Assembly (NCBI RefSeq): GCF_042434745.1
Contig: NZ_JBHLSS010000047.1
Source of the DNA: Azotobacter paspali
Lineage (GTDB): Bacteria > Pseudomonadota > Gammaproteobacteria > Pseudomonadales > Pseudomonadaceae
Direction: 5' to 3' (one strand)
Length of the DNA: 64,000 bases
Shown here: positions 26,645 to 34,916 of the stretch, in pieces
Position numbering within the stretch: the stretch's first letter is position 1
How the letters are laid out: every line of letters begins with the position of its first letter
Translations under genes and position numbers: made by a program
Notes under the pieces: model-generated
The model's input: the letters and a program-made list of their open reading frames with translations, nothing else
Told to the model about the DNA's origin: nothing
Databases searched by the model: none

Positions 26645-26796
26645 GGAGCGATCCTCGCGCAAGGTGAGCTGTCGGAAAACTGGCGCACGTGCGTTCCATG
26701 CACCGGCCAGTACTGGCGTTCCGCTTGTTGTCATGGGTTCTAGTGTGGCTCAAACCCCTCGTCCCTGCCCAGCAGAAGCCGGCGGGCCATTGCGCT

Positions 26797-26826
26797 TTAT
26801 GGCGAACGGCTTTGCCTGCCTATAAT
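26797..26826 (+). promoter_or_regulatory. Candidate sigma-70 promoter for cidAB
   Basis: A perfect -10 hexamer TATAAT at 26821-26826 lies 84 bp before the cidA start. The best -35 at the proper 18-base spacing is TTTATG (26797-26802), which is weak. Confidence 0.4.
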
Positions 26827-26909
26827 GAGGCCTTTCCCGGCCGTCTATCCCGGAGCTTATCCTGCACCGGCGGAATTTTTCAGGCGTCGCCCCGATTATG
26901 GAGGTTCAT

Positions 26910-27272
26910 ATGCTGCTGCGAGGCCTCACCTGGCTGGTGTTGTTCCAATTGCTCGGCACGGCCATCCAGGCGCTCTGCCTGCCCATGCTGCCTGGGCCGA
27001 TCGTCGGGCTGCTGCTGTTGTTCGTCTATTTGGTCTGGCGCGGCGAGGTGAGCGCGCCGGTACAGGAGGCCGCCAGCAGCCTCCTGCACTACCTGCCGCT
27101 GCTGCTGGTACCGCCGGCGGTGGGGGTGATGGCCTATATCGGGGATATTGCCGCCAACTTCTGGGCCATCGCCGGGGTGTTGCTGCTGTCCCTGCTGGCA
27201 TCGCTGGCCTTCGTCGGCTGGCTGATGCAACGGCTGATCGACCGTCAGGCGCGCAAGGAGGGCGAGGCATGA
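26910..27272 (+). CDS. cidA: CidA/LrgA-family holin-like protein
   Basis: A 120-residue protein with four hydrophobic segments and the CidA/LrgA pattern (FQLLGTAIQALCLPMLPGPIVGLLLL near the N-terminus; LLVPPAVGVMAY). CidA/LrgA proteins act with CidB/LrgB in murein hydrolase control, overflow metabolism or small-molecule export. ATG at 26910 is chosen over 26898 because GGAGG lies 5 bases before it and would be inside the longer version. Overlaps the next gene by 4 bases. Confidence 0.87.
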   Translation: MLLRGLTWLVLFQLLGTAIQALCLPMLPGPIVGLLLLFVYLVWRGEVSAPVQEAASSLLHYLPLLLVPPAVGVMAYIGDIAANFWAIAGVLLLSLLASLAFVGWLMQRLIDRQARKEGEA

Positions 27273-27985
27273 GCTTCGACTGGCAGGGCGCCTGGCAGGC
27301 ACTGGTACAGCATCCGCTGTTCGCTTTCGGCATCACTCTCGGCACCTACCAAGTGGCGGTGGTCGCTTACGAGAAGACTCGCTGGGTGTTCTTGCAACCG
27401 GTACTGGTGTCGATGCTGCTGGTGATCGGTGTGCTGTCGGTCTGCGGGGTGGACTATGCGAGCTACCGCGACGACGCGAAGATTCTCACCCTGTTCCTCG
27501 GCCCGGCCACGGTGGCGCTAGCCGTGCCGCTATTTCTCAACCTGAAGCGCATTCGCCTGCTGTTCTGGCCAGTGGTGCTGACCCTGCTGATCGGCGGCTT
27601 CTTCACCACCCTGCTGGGCGTGGGGCTAGCCTGGCTGTTCGGCACCGAGCGGCTGATGCTGATGACCCTGGCGCCGAAATCGGTCACTTCGCCGATCGCC
27701 ATGCTGGTATCCGAGCAGATCGGCGGCGTGGCCGGCCTGGCGGCGGTGTTCGTGCTCATCACCGGCATCCTCGGCGCGGTGTGCGGCCCCGTTCTGCTGC
27801 GCCGCTGCGGAGTGCGCCATCCCGCGGCGTTGGGCATGGCCCTGGGCCTGACTTCCCATGCGGTGGGTACTTCCAGGGCATTGCAGGAGGGTGAGGAATG
27901 TGGCGCCTTCGCTGCCCTGGGGATGAGCCTGATGGGAGGGTTCACCGCCATACTGCTGCCCCTGGGCGTAGCCATGGTCGCTTGA
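27269..27985 (+). CDS. cidB: CidB/LrgB-family membrane protein
   Basis: A 238-residue membrane protein of the LrgB/CidB family. It has the signature TLAPKSVTSPIAMLVSEQIGG and the later GLTSHAVGTSRALQ and GAFAALGMSLMGGFTAILLPL. ATG at 27269 overlaps the cidA stop (ATGA). It is the obligate partner of CidA; whether the pair is the Cid or Lrg type cannot be decided here. Confidence 0.9.
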   Translation: MSFDWQGAWQALVQHPLFAFGITLGTYQVAVVAYEKTRWVFLQPVLVSMLLVIGVLSVCGVDYASYRDDAKILTLFLGPATVALAVPLFLNLKRIRLLFWPVVLTLLIGGFFTTLLGVGLAWLFGTERLMLMTLAPKSVTSPIAMLVSEQIGGVAGLAAVFVLITGILGAVCGPVLLRRCGVRHPAALGMALGLTSHAVGTSRALQEGEECGAFAALGMSLMGGFTAILLPLGVAMVA

Positions 27986-27994
27986 GGAAGGCCG

Positions 27995-28585
27995 ATGGAC
28001 TTTCCGTTGTTTCCCCTGCACACGGTACTGTTTCCCGGCTGCCGACTGGATCTGTCGATCTTCGAGGCGCGTTATCTGGACATGCTCAGCCGCTGCCTGC
28101 GCCAGGACACGGGGTTCGGTGTGGTGTGCATCCTCGAGGGCGAAGAGGTCGGCCAGGCGGCCGGCCGCTTCGCCGCGATCGGCTGCGAGGCGCTGATCCG
28201 CGACTGGCAGCGGCGTCCCGACGGGGTGCTGGAAATCCGCGTCGAGGGCGCGCGGCGTTTTCGGGTCAATCGCGCCGAGGTACGGCGCGACCAGTTGACC
28301 GTCGCCGAGGTCGACTGGCTGCACGAAGCCAAGGCGTCGCCACTGGCCGCCGAGCACGCCGACCTGACCGCGCTGTTGCAGGCGCTGGCACGGCACCCAC
28401 TGGTCGAGGCTCTGGGCATGGACGGTACGGCCGCGGATCAGCAGGTGCTGGCCAACCGGCTGGGCTACCTGCTGCCGTTCGAGGCCGAGGAGAAACTGAA
28501 GCTTCTGGCGATGGCGGCGCCGGCGCGGCGCCTGGCCTATATCCGGCAACTGCTCGAGCGCCTGCAGGGCGAGGCGCCGGACTGA
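27995..28585 (+). CDS. Lon N-terminal-domain protein
   Basis: A 196-residue stand-alone LON substrate-binding domain, beginning FPLFPLHTVLFPGCRLDLSIFEARYLDML and containing GFGVVCI and VEGARRFRV. No AAA+ or protease domain follows, so it is not a protease itself. Such proteins are common in Pseudomonas and may bind unfolded or nucleic-acid-associated partners; the function is not established. It starts 9 bp after cidB. It is convergent with the sucrose isomerase gene, and the short gap contains the short complementary pair CCGGCC/GGCCGG. Confidence 0.88.
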   Translation: MDFPLFPLHTVLFPGCRLDLSIFEARYLDMLSRCLRQDTGFGVVCILEGEEVGQAAGRFAAIGCEALIRDWQRRPDGVLEIRVEGARRFRVNRAEVRRDQLTVAEVDWLHEAKASPLAAEHADLTALLQALARHPLVEALGMDGTAADQQVLANRLGYLLPFEAEEKLKLLAMAAPARRLAYIRQLLERLQGEAPD

Positions 28586-28614
28586 GCCGGCCGCCTCTAT
28601 GGGGAAAAGGCCGG

Positions 28615-30417
28615 TCAGAGCTGGTAGATCGTCGCCTGCCAGGGCTGGAGCGATACGCTCGCGGCATCGGGTTGCACCGACTGCCGCGCGACGTCGTTGT
28701 CCAGCAGCGTGGCGGCGATCCGCAGTCCTTCCGGCAGGTCGTAGGCGATTGTCTCGCGGGTGAAGTTGATCAGCACCAGATAGCGCTTGTCGTCGAGCGT
28801 GCGCGTGTAGGCGAAGACCTTGGGATTGGCCGGATCGAGATCGCGGAACTGTCCGTGGATGAGCGCGGGAATCTGGCGGCGCACTTCCAGCAAGCGACGG
28901 TAGTGATGGTAGATCGAGCCGGGATCCTCGACCTGGGATGCCGCATTGATCTGCCCGTAGTTCGGGTTGACCGCAAGCCAGGGCTTGCCGGTGGTGAAGC
29001 CGCCGTTCGGCGCGTCGCTCCACTGCATCGGGGTGCGGGCGTTGTCGCGGCTGGTCTGGCGCAGGTGGGCGAGATACTCGTCCGCCGACACCTTGCCGCT
29101 TTCCACGAAGTCGTGCCATTGGCCCTTCACTTCGACATCGTCGTAGTCCTCGATGCTACGGAAGGGATAGTTGGTCATGCCCAGTTCGTCGCCCTGGTAG
29201 AGGAAGGGCGTAGCGCGCTGGGTGAGCATCATGGTCGCCAGCGCCTTGGCCGAGGCGGCTCGCCATTCGGGGCTGTCGTCGCCGAAATGGGAAACGGCAC
29301 GGGGATTGTCGTGGTTGCCCAGGAAACTGGCGTTCCAGCCATGCTTGCCGCCGGTGTGGTCGATCCGCGCGTAGGTCGCCTTGAGCTCGGGCAGCGTCCA
29401 GTCCTTTTTGCGCCAGCCGTCGCGGTCCAGCCGCACCAGGTCGAAATGGAAGATCATGTTCAGTTCATGACGGCGGGCGTCGGTGAACAGCGGTGCCTGC
29501 TCGAAGGTGATGCCGAAGGCTTCGCCGACCGTCATGGCGTCATAGCGGGACAGGACTTCGCGGTTCATTTCCTGGAGATACTCATGGATGCGCGGGCCGT
29601 TCGCGTAGACGAACTCGGGATGGGCCAGGGCTTCCGGACGCAGGTCAGGCAGGCCGTCCTGTTTGGAGATGAAGGGAATCACGTCCATGCGGAAGCCGGA
29701 CACGCCCTTGTCCAGCCAGAAGCGCATAATGTCGTGGACCTCGGCGCGGACCTTGGGGTTTTCCCAGTTCAGGTCGGGCTGCTTGTCGGCGAAGTAGTGG
29801 AGGTAGTACTGCCCCGTGGCCTCGTCCTTCTTCCAGGCCGAGCCGCCGAAGAACGACGGATAGTTGTTCGGCGCAGCGCCGTCCTTGCCGTCGCGCCATA
29901 TGTAGTAGTCGCGATAGGGGTTGTCCTTGGACTGGCGGCTCTCGACGAACCAGCGATGCTCGTCGCTGCTGTGATTGACCACCAGATCGATGATCAGGCG
30001 CATGTCGCGCTTCTTCATCTCGGCGAGCAGGCGCTCGAAGTCGTCCATGTTGCCGAATTCGCTCATCACCTTGCGGTAATCGCGGATGTCGTAGCCGTTG
30101 TCGGCGTTGGGCGAGTCAAAGTGCGGGCTCAGCCAGATCGTGTCGACACCCAGCGTCTTCAGGTAATCCAGCTTCGCGGTGATGCCGTTCAGGTCGCCGA
30201 TGCCGTCACCGTTCGTGTCGTTGAACGAGCGCGGATAGACTTGGTAGACGACCGCTTCCTTCCACCAGGGTGCGCCGGGGCGGGCGGCCAAAGTTTCCAC
30301 AACGTCTTCTCGCGCCATGTCGCTGCCTGCGTTCGGAGTGCCCATCGCTGTTTGAAATATGACTAGAGTGCCGAGCATGGCACTCGACAGGGTTCTGCAA
30401 AAGCTTGCCGTCTGCAT
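28615..30417 (-). CDS. GH13 enzyme, probable sucrose isomerase (isomaltulose synthase type)
   Basis: A 600-residue secreted glycoside hydrolase family 13 enzyme. It has a signal peptide (cleavage about residue 26) and then APWWKEAVVYQVYPRSF. Catalytic residues are D245 (GFRMDVIPF), E299 (TVGEAFG) and D370 (GNHDNPRAVSHFGDD). The sequence RLDRD at 329-333 matches the product-determining motif of isomaltulose synthases (PalI), and the following segments (LGMTNYPFR, EVKGQWHDFVESGKVSADEYL, GFTTGKPW, NPNYGQINA) track sucrose isomerases more closely than intracellular oligo-1,6-glucosidases, which also lack signal peptides. It would convert sucrose to isomaltulose/trehalulose in the periplasm. The start has AAGGAA 6 bases upstream. 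Alternative: alpha-glucosidase. Confidence 0.8.
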   Translation of the reverse strand: MQTASFCRTLSSAMLGTLVIFQTAMGTPNAGSDMAREDVVETLAARPGAPWWKEAVVYQVYPRSFNDTNGDGIGDLNGITAKLDYLKTLGVDTIWLSPHFDSPNADNGYDIRDYRKVMSEFGNMDDFERLLAEMKKRDMRLIIDLVVNHSSDEHRWFVESRQSKDNPYRDYYIWRDGKDGAAPNNYPSFFGGSAWKKDEATGQYYLHYFADKQPDLNWENPKVRAEVHDIMRFWLDKGVSGFRMDVIPFISKQDGLPDLRPEALAHPEFVYANGPRIHEYLQEMNREVLSRYDAMTVGEAFGITFEQAPLFTDARRHELNMIFHFDLVRLDRDGWRKKDWTLPELKATYARIDHTGGKHGWNASFLGNHDNPRAVSHFGDDSPEWRAASAKALATMMLTQRATPFLYQGDELGMTNYPFRSIEDYDDVEVKGQWHDFVESGKVSADEYLAHLRQTSRDNARTPMQWSDAPNGGFTTGKPWLAVNPNYGQINAASQVEDPGSIYHHYRRLLEVRRQIPALIHGQFRDLDPANPKVFAYTRTLDDKRYLVLINFTRETIAYDLPEGLRIAATLLDNDVARQSVQPDAASVSLQPWQATIYQL

Positions 30418-30553
30418 GACGTTTCCTTTCCGGGGTTTGAGTTCTTATTGTTCGGCGCTTCCCGCTTGCGGCCGGGGCCATAGCGAGGCGGACGGGGAGG
30501 GACCTCGGCGATCTCCCCATGCTTCTGGAGGAATATATCCTGTGTTTCGCTCG

Positions 30554-30569
30554 GATGAAACGATTCATC
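30554..30569. promoter_or_regulatory. LacI/Cra-like operator upstream of the sucrose isomerase gene
   Basis: GATGAAACGATTCATC is an inverted repeat (GATGAA/TTCATC) around an ACGA centre. Its core TGAAACGATTCA matches the LacI-family FruR/Cra-type consensus (TGAAWCGWTTCA). It lies 137 bp upstream of the GH13 start codon, in a 225-bp divergence-free gap. It is a reasonable sugar-responsive site, but no regulator is encoded nearby. Confidence 0.5.
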
Positions 30570-30642
30570 ATGTTTGCATGCCGCCGCTCCGGCGCCCGGC
30601 TCGAGGCGGCGGAGTGCGGGAGTTCGAGACGGAAGCCGTAAT

Positions 30643-31962
30643 TCAGCGATAGCGGTACATCGCCAGGGCTTCGGGTAGCGCGTGGATGGCGATGCCGCCG
30701 AGCAGCGCCAGGCACAGCGGCAGGACCAGCCACCAGGTGCGTGCGTCGAGTCTCTCGAGCGGGGTCCGTCGTTGCACCAGGGCCAGGCTGAGGGCACAGA
30801 GGCTGCTGGCGAGCAGAGCGCCAGCAACGATGTCGGTCGGCCAGTGCACGCCCAGGTAGACGCGCGACAAGGCGATGGTCATTGCCGGCAGGCAGGCCAG
30901 CAGCAGCCAGGTCAGGCGCATCCGTGGCGTCTGGCCGCGGCCGGCGAGGACGCCCAGGGTGAGGAAGAAGGCGAAGGCCGCCGAGCTGTGTCCGCTGGGC
31001 AGGCTATAGCTGTGCAGCGGCTCGAGCAGGACTTCCGGGCGGCCGCGGGCGAACAGCAGCTTCAGGCCACCGTTGGCCAGGGCCGTGCCGAGCAAGGTCA
31101 TGCTGGCGAACAGGGCCGCGCGCCATTGCCGGACGATCAGCAGCAGCAGGACGAGCAGCAGGCCGGCGTAGAGCTGGGTTTCGAAGTCGCCCAGGCGGGT
31201 GATCAGCACCATCGCCCGGTCGAGGCCGGCGTGGCGATGCTCCTGGATCAGCGCCAGCAGCCCCTGGTCGAGTTCGTGCAGATGGCTCCAGCCCAGCAGC
31301 AGGGTGCCGAGCGACGCCAGGCAGAGGCCGGCGGCCAGCGGCGTGGCCCAGCGCGGGCGGCGCACGCTGGTATGCACGATCAGGCCGATGACCAGCGCTA
31401 GTCCCGCCGCGAGCGCCCCGGCTTCGCTCCAGAAACCCTCGGGCAGCGGCAGGCGCAGCGCCGCGCCGGTGGTCCAGCCCGGCAGCAGATAAACCACCGA
31501 CCAGCCGGCGGCGGCCAGCAGGCTGACGGCGGCGAAACGCGGCAGCGGCATGTCGAGCATGCCGGCGATCATCGGCAGCATCGGCCGCAGCGGGCCGATG
31601 TAGCGGCCGACCAGCAGGCTGACGATGCCGTAGCGCTGGAAATACACCTCGGCGCCGACCAGCCATTCCGGATGGTGGCGCAGGATGGGCAAGCGCCGGA
31701 TGCCCTCGTGGAAGTGCCGGCCCAGGGCGTAGGAGATGGCGTCGCCGAGCAGTCCGCCGGCATAGCCCAGCAGCAGGGTTTGGCCGAGGCCCAGGGCGCC
31801 GCTGCCGGCCATGGCAGCGATCGCGAACATCAGTACGGTGCCGGGGACGATGATGCCGAGTATCGCCAGGCATTCGAAGCAGGCGATCAGGAAGATGGCC
31901 AGTCCCAGCCATTCGGGGTGAGTGGTCAGCCAGCCGGTCAGGCTGTCGAGCCATGCGCTCAT
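30643..31962 (-). CDS. DedA-PAP2 fusion membrane protein
   Basis: A 439-residue polytopic protein with two domains. Residues 1-about 175 are a DedA/SNARE-assoc domain (GTVLMFAIAAMAGSG, then GRYIGPLRPMLPMIAG). Residues about 215-415 are a PAP2 acid phosphatase with all three motifs: K301-x6-R308P, P322SGH325 and S366R-x5-H373-x3-D377. DedA proteins move or flip undecaprenyl phosphate and other lipids, and PAP2 enzymes dephosphorylate undecaprenyl pyrophosphate or related lipids, so a lipid-carrier recycling role is plausible. ATG at 31962 follows AAGGAG at 9 bases; a longer reading to 32022 lacks such a site. Confidence 0.88.
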   Translation of the reverse strand: MSAWLDSLTGWLTTHPEWLGLAIFLIACFECLAILGIIVPGTVLMFAIAAMAGSGALGLGQTLLLGYAGGLLGDAISYALGRHFHEGIRRLPILRHHPEWLVGAEVYFQRYGIVSLLVGRYIGPLRPMLPMIAGMLDMPLPRFAAVSLLAAAGWSVVYLLPGWTTGAALRLPLPEGFWSEAGALAAGLALVIGLIVHTSVRRPRWATPLAAGLCLASLGTLLLGWSHLHELDQGLLALIQEHRHAGLDRAMVLITRLGDFETQLYAGLLLVLLLLIVRQWRAALFASMTLLGTALANGGLKLLFARGRPEVLLEPLHSYSLPSGHSSAAFAFFLTLGVLAGRGQTPRMRLTWLLLACLPAMTIALSRVYLGVHWPTDIVAGALLASSLCALSLALVQRRTPLERLDARTWWLVLPLCLALLGGIAIHALPEALAMYRYR

Positions 31963-32104
31963 CGAGTGGCACTCCTTGTTATGGTCCTGTGGGGGCGGCT
32001 CCCGGACCGCCGAGCCGCGCATGATAGCAGCCGCGCCGGCCGGCGCGTGTACGGCGCGGTGCGACCTTGTGCCCGGGCCGCTGGGCGCGGGGCGGCGGTA
32101 TCGC

Positions 32105-32110
32105 TATAAT
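32105..32110 (+). promoter_or_regulatory. Candidate -10 element of proA
   Basis: A perfect TATAAT hexamer lies 35 bp before the proA ATG. No convincing -35 hexamer is found at 16-18 bases, as the upstream stretch is very GC-rich. Confidence 0.3.
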
Positions 32111-32144
32111 CAGCGGCTTTCCCCCGACTGCCAGACCCGAGACC

Positions 32145-33410
32145 ATGACCGAGTCCGTGCTCGACTACATGACCCGCCTGGGCCGCGCCGCCCGCGAAGC
32201 CTCGCGGGTGCTCGCGCGCACCAGCACCGCGCAGAAGAACCGTGCCCTGGAGGCCGCCGCCGCGACCCTGGACGATGCCCGCGAGGCGCTCGCCGCGGCC
32301 AACGCGCAGGATCTGGCGGCCGGTCGCGCTGGCGGCCTGGACGAGGCCATGCTCGACCGTCTGGCGCTGACTCCGGCGCGCATCGACGAAATGATCGAGG
32401 GACTGCGCCAGGTCGCCCGCTTGCCCGACCCGGTCGGCGAAATCCGCGACATGCGCTACATGCCCTCGGGCATCCAGGTCGGCAAGATGCGCGTGCCGCT
32501 GGGGGTGATCGGCATCGTCTACGAGTCGCGCCCGAACGTGACCATCGACGCCGCCAGCCTGTGCCTGAAGTCGGGCAACGCCACCATCCTGCGCGGCGGT
32601 TCGGAAGCGATCCACTCCAACCAGGCGATCGCCCGCTGTATCCGGTTGGGCTTGGCCGAGGCCGGCCTGCCGGCGGCGGCCGTACAAGTGGTGGAGACCA
32701 CCGACCGCGCCGCCGTCGGCGCGCTGATCGGCATGCCGGAATTCGTCGACGTGATAGTCCCGCGCGGCGGCAAGGGCCTGATCGAGCGCATCAGCCGCGA
32801 GGCGAAGGTACCGGTGATTAAGCATCTGGACGGCATTTGCCACGTTTACATCGACAGCGCCGCCGACCTCGACAAGGCGATTCGCGTCGCCGACAACGCC
32901 AAGACCCAGCGCTTCGCACCCTGCAACACCATGGAAACCCTGCTGGTGCATGCTGCCATCGCCGCCCGCGCCCTGCCGCCGCTCGGCGAGATCTACCGGG
33001 CCAAGGGCGTCGAACTGCGCGGCTGCCCGCGCAGTCGCGAACTGCTCGGCCCCGGTACGCTGGAGGCGAGCGAGGAGGACTGGTCCAGCGAGTACAACGC
33101 ACCGATCCTCTCGGTGCGCGTGGTGGATTCGCTGGACGAGGCCATCGCCCACATCAACCGCTACGGCTCGCACCACACCGATGCGATCGTCACCGAGAGC
33201 TTCACCGACGTGCGGCGCTTTCTCGCCGAGGTGGACTCCAGTTCGGTGATGGTCAACGCCTCGACACGCTTCGCCGACGGCTTCGAGTATGGCCTGGGCG
33301 CGGAGATTGGTATTTCCACCGATAAGCTGCACGCCCGTGGCCCGGTCGGTCTTGAGGGGCTGACCAGCGAGAAGTACGTCGTGTTTGGCGATGGCCACGT
33401 GCGCGGCTGA
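32145..33410 (+). CDS. proA: Gamma-glutamyl phosphate reductase
   Basis: A 421-residue ProA that reduces gamma-glutamyl phosphate to glutamate-5-semialdehyde with NADPH in proline synthesis. The aldehyde-dehydrogenase catalytic cysteine is C260 (FAPCNTMETLLVH). Conserved PLGVIGIVYESRPNVT, LKSGNATILRGGSEA and the terminal RGPVGLEGLTSEKY are present. It opens the conserved block and its stop overlaps the nadD start by one base (TGATG). The longer open reading to 32067 has no start support. Confidence 0.96.
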   Translation: MTESVLDYMTRLGRAAREASRVLARTSTAQKNRALEAAAATLDDAREALAAANAQDLAAGRAGGLDEAMLDRLALTPARIDEMIEGLRQVARLPDPVGEIRDMRYMPSGIQVGKMRVPLGVIGIVYESRPNVTIDAASLCLKSGNATILRGGSEAIHSNQAIARCIRLGLAEAGLPAAAVQVVETTDRAAVGALIGMPEFVDVIVPRGGKGLIERISREAKVPVIKHLDGICHVYIDSAADLDKAIRVADNAKTQRFAPCNTMETLLVHAAIAARALPPLGEIYRAKGVELRGCPRSRELLGPGTLEASEEDWSSEYNAPILSVRVVDSLDEAIAHINRYGSHHTDAIVTESFTDVRRFLAEVDSSSVMVNASTRFADGFEYGLGAEIGISTDKLHARGPVGLEGLTSEKYVVFGDGHVRG

Positions 33411-34054
33411 TGGCGAAAAAGATCGGAATTCTCGGCGGCACCTTCGACCCCATCCACATCGGTCATCTGCGCGGTGCCCTCGAGGTCGCCGAGCAGTTCG
33501 GTCTCGACGAGCTGCGCCTGATTCCCTGCGCCCACCCGCCGCACCGGCAGTCGCCGCAGGTATCGGCGGCCGACCGCCTGGCGATGGTCCGTTGCGCGGT
33601 CGACGGCGTGCCGCCACTGCGCGTGGACGACCGTGAACTTCGCCGCGAGCGACCGTCCTATACCATTGACACCCTGGAATCCCTGCGTGGCGAGCTGGCC
33701 CCGGACGACCAGTTGTTTCTCCTGCTCGGCTGGGACGCTTTCTGCGGCCTGCCGGGCTGGCATCGCTGGTGGGAACTGCTCGACCACTGCCATATCCTGG
33801 TCCTGCAGCGCCCGGATGCCGCCAGCGAGCCGCCACAAGCGCTGCGCAACCTGCTGGCGGCACGCAGCGTCGGCGACCCGCAGGCCCTCGCCGGGCCGGG
33901 CGGGAGCATCGCCTTCGTCTGGCAGACGCCGTTGGAGGTTTCCGCCACGCAGATTCGCGAGCGCCTGGCCGGCGGCCGCTCGGTGCGCTTCCTGGTACCC
34001 GATGCGGTGTTGGCCTATATCCATGCGCACGGGTTGTACCCGGCGTCGAACTGA
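33410..34054 (+). CDS. nadD: Nicotinate-nucleotide adenylyltransferase
   Basis: A 214-residue enzyme that adenylates nicotinate mononucleotide in NAD synthesis. The nucleotidyltransferase motif GGTFDPIHIGH is at the N-terminus and the C-terminal ISSTxIR-type motif reads VSATQIRERLAGG. Start ATG overlaps the proA stop. Confidence 0.96.
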   Translation: MAKKIGILGGTFDPIHIGHLRGALEVAEQFGLDELRLIPCAHPPHRQSPQVSAADRLAMVRCAVDGVPPLRVDDRELRRERPSYTIDTLESLRGELAPDDQLFLLLGWDAFCGLPGWHRWWELLDHCHILVLQRPDAASEPPQALRNLLAARSVGDPQALAGPGGSIAFVWQTPLEVSATQIRERLAGGRSVRFLVPDAVLAYIHAHGLYPASN

Positions 34055-34074
34055 ACAATTCATACGAGTCATTC

Positions 34075-34428
34075 ATGCAGAACGAACAATTGGTCCAGTT
34101 GGCGGTCGATGCCCTGGAAGACCTCAAGGCCAAGGACATTACCGTCATCGATGTGCGCGGCAAGACTAGCGTCACCGACTTCATGGTGGTTGCCAGCGGT
34201 ACTTCCGGACGCCATGTGAAATCCCTCGCCGAAAACGTCCTGGAGAAGGTCAAGGCGCAAGACGTGCGTCCGCTCGGCAGCGAAGGACTGGAGGGGGGCG
34301 AATGGGCGCTGCTCGACCTGGGCGACGTGGTGGTCCATGTGATGCAGGTCGCCACCCGCCAGTTCTACGATCTCGAGCGTCTCTGGCAGGGTGCGGAACA
34401 GAGCCGGGCTCAGCACGGCGAGGAATGA
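34075..34428 (+). CDS. rsfS: Ribosomal silencing factor RsfS
   Basis: A 117-residue RsfS (Iojap/YbeB). It binds uL14 on the large subunit and blocks subunit joining in starvation. Conserved segments are ALEDLKAKDITVIDVRGKTSVTDFMVVASGTS, GLEGGEWALLDLGDVVVHVM and FYDLERLW. It follows nadD by 20 bp and precedes rlmH by 7 bp. Confidence 0.95.
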   Translation: MQNEQLVQLAVDALEDLKAKDITVIDVRGKTSVTDFMVVASGTSGRHVKSLAENVLEKVKAQDVRPLGSEGLEGGEWALLDLGDVVVHVMQVATRQFYDLERLWQGAEQSRAQHGEE

Positions 34429-34435
34429 AACCGTC

Positions 34436-34903
34436 GTGCGTTTGCGCCTGATCGCCGTGGGTTCGCGCATGCCGCGTTGGGTGGAGGAGGGCTGGCACGA
34501 GTATGCCAGGCGCCTGCCGCCCGAGCTGGCTCTCGAACTGGTGGAAATCCCCCTGCACACGCGGAGCAAGAATGCCGATGTGGCCCGCCTGATCCGCCAG
34601 GAGGGGGAGGCCATGCTGGGCAAGGTGCAGCCGGGCGAGCGTATCGTCACCCTGGAAGTGGCCGGCAAGTCCTGGAGCACCGAGCAACTGGCCGCCGAGC
34701 TGGAGCGCTGGCGGCTCGACGCGCGCACCGTCAATCTTATGGTCGGCGGCCCGGAAGGTCTGGCCCCGGAGGTCTGCGCGCGCAGCGAGCAGCGCTGGTC
34801 GCTGTCGCCGCTGACCCTGCCGCATCCCTTGGTCCGCATCCTCATCGGCGAGCAGCTCTATCGCGCCTGGACCCTGCTGTCCGGGCATCCGTATCACAAA
34901 TGA
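34436..34903 (+). CDS. rlmH: 23S rRNA pseudouridine1915 N3-methyltransferase
   Basis: A 155-residue SPOUT methyltransferase acting on pseudouridine 1915 of assembled ribosomes. The trefoil-knot segments VNLMVGGPEGLAPEV and LSPLTLPHPLVRILIGEQLYRAW are intact. The GTG at 34436 gives the exact family length (VRLRLIAVGSRMPRW...); the ATG 15 codons upstream lies inside rsfS and is not used. Confidence 0.95.
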   Translation: MRLRLIAVGSRMPRWVEEGWHEYARRLPPELALELVEIPLHTRSKNADVARLIRQEGEAMLGKVQPGERIVTLEVAGKSWSTEQLAAELERWRLDARTVNLMVGGPEGLAPEVCARSEQRWSLSPLTLPHPLVRILIGEQLYRAWTLLSGHPYHK

Positions 34904-34916
34904 CCGCGGTTTGCAG

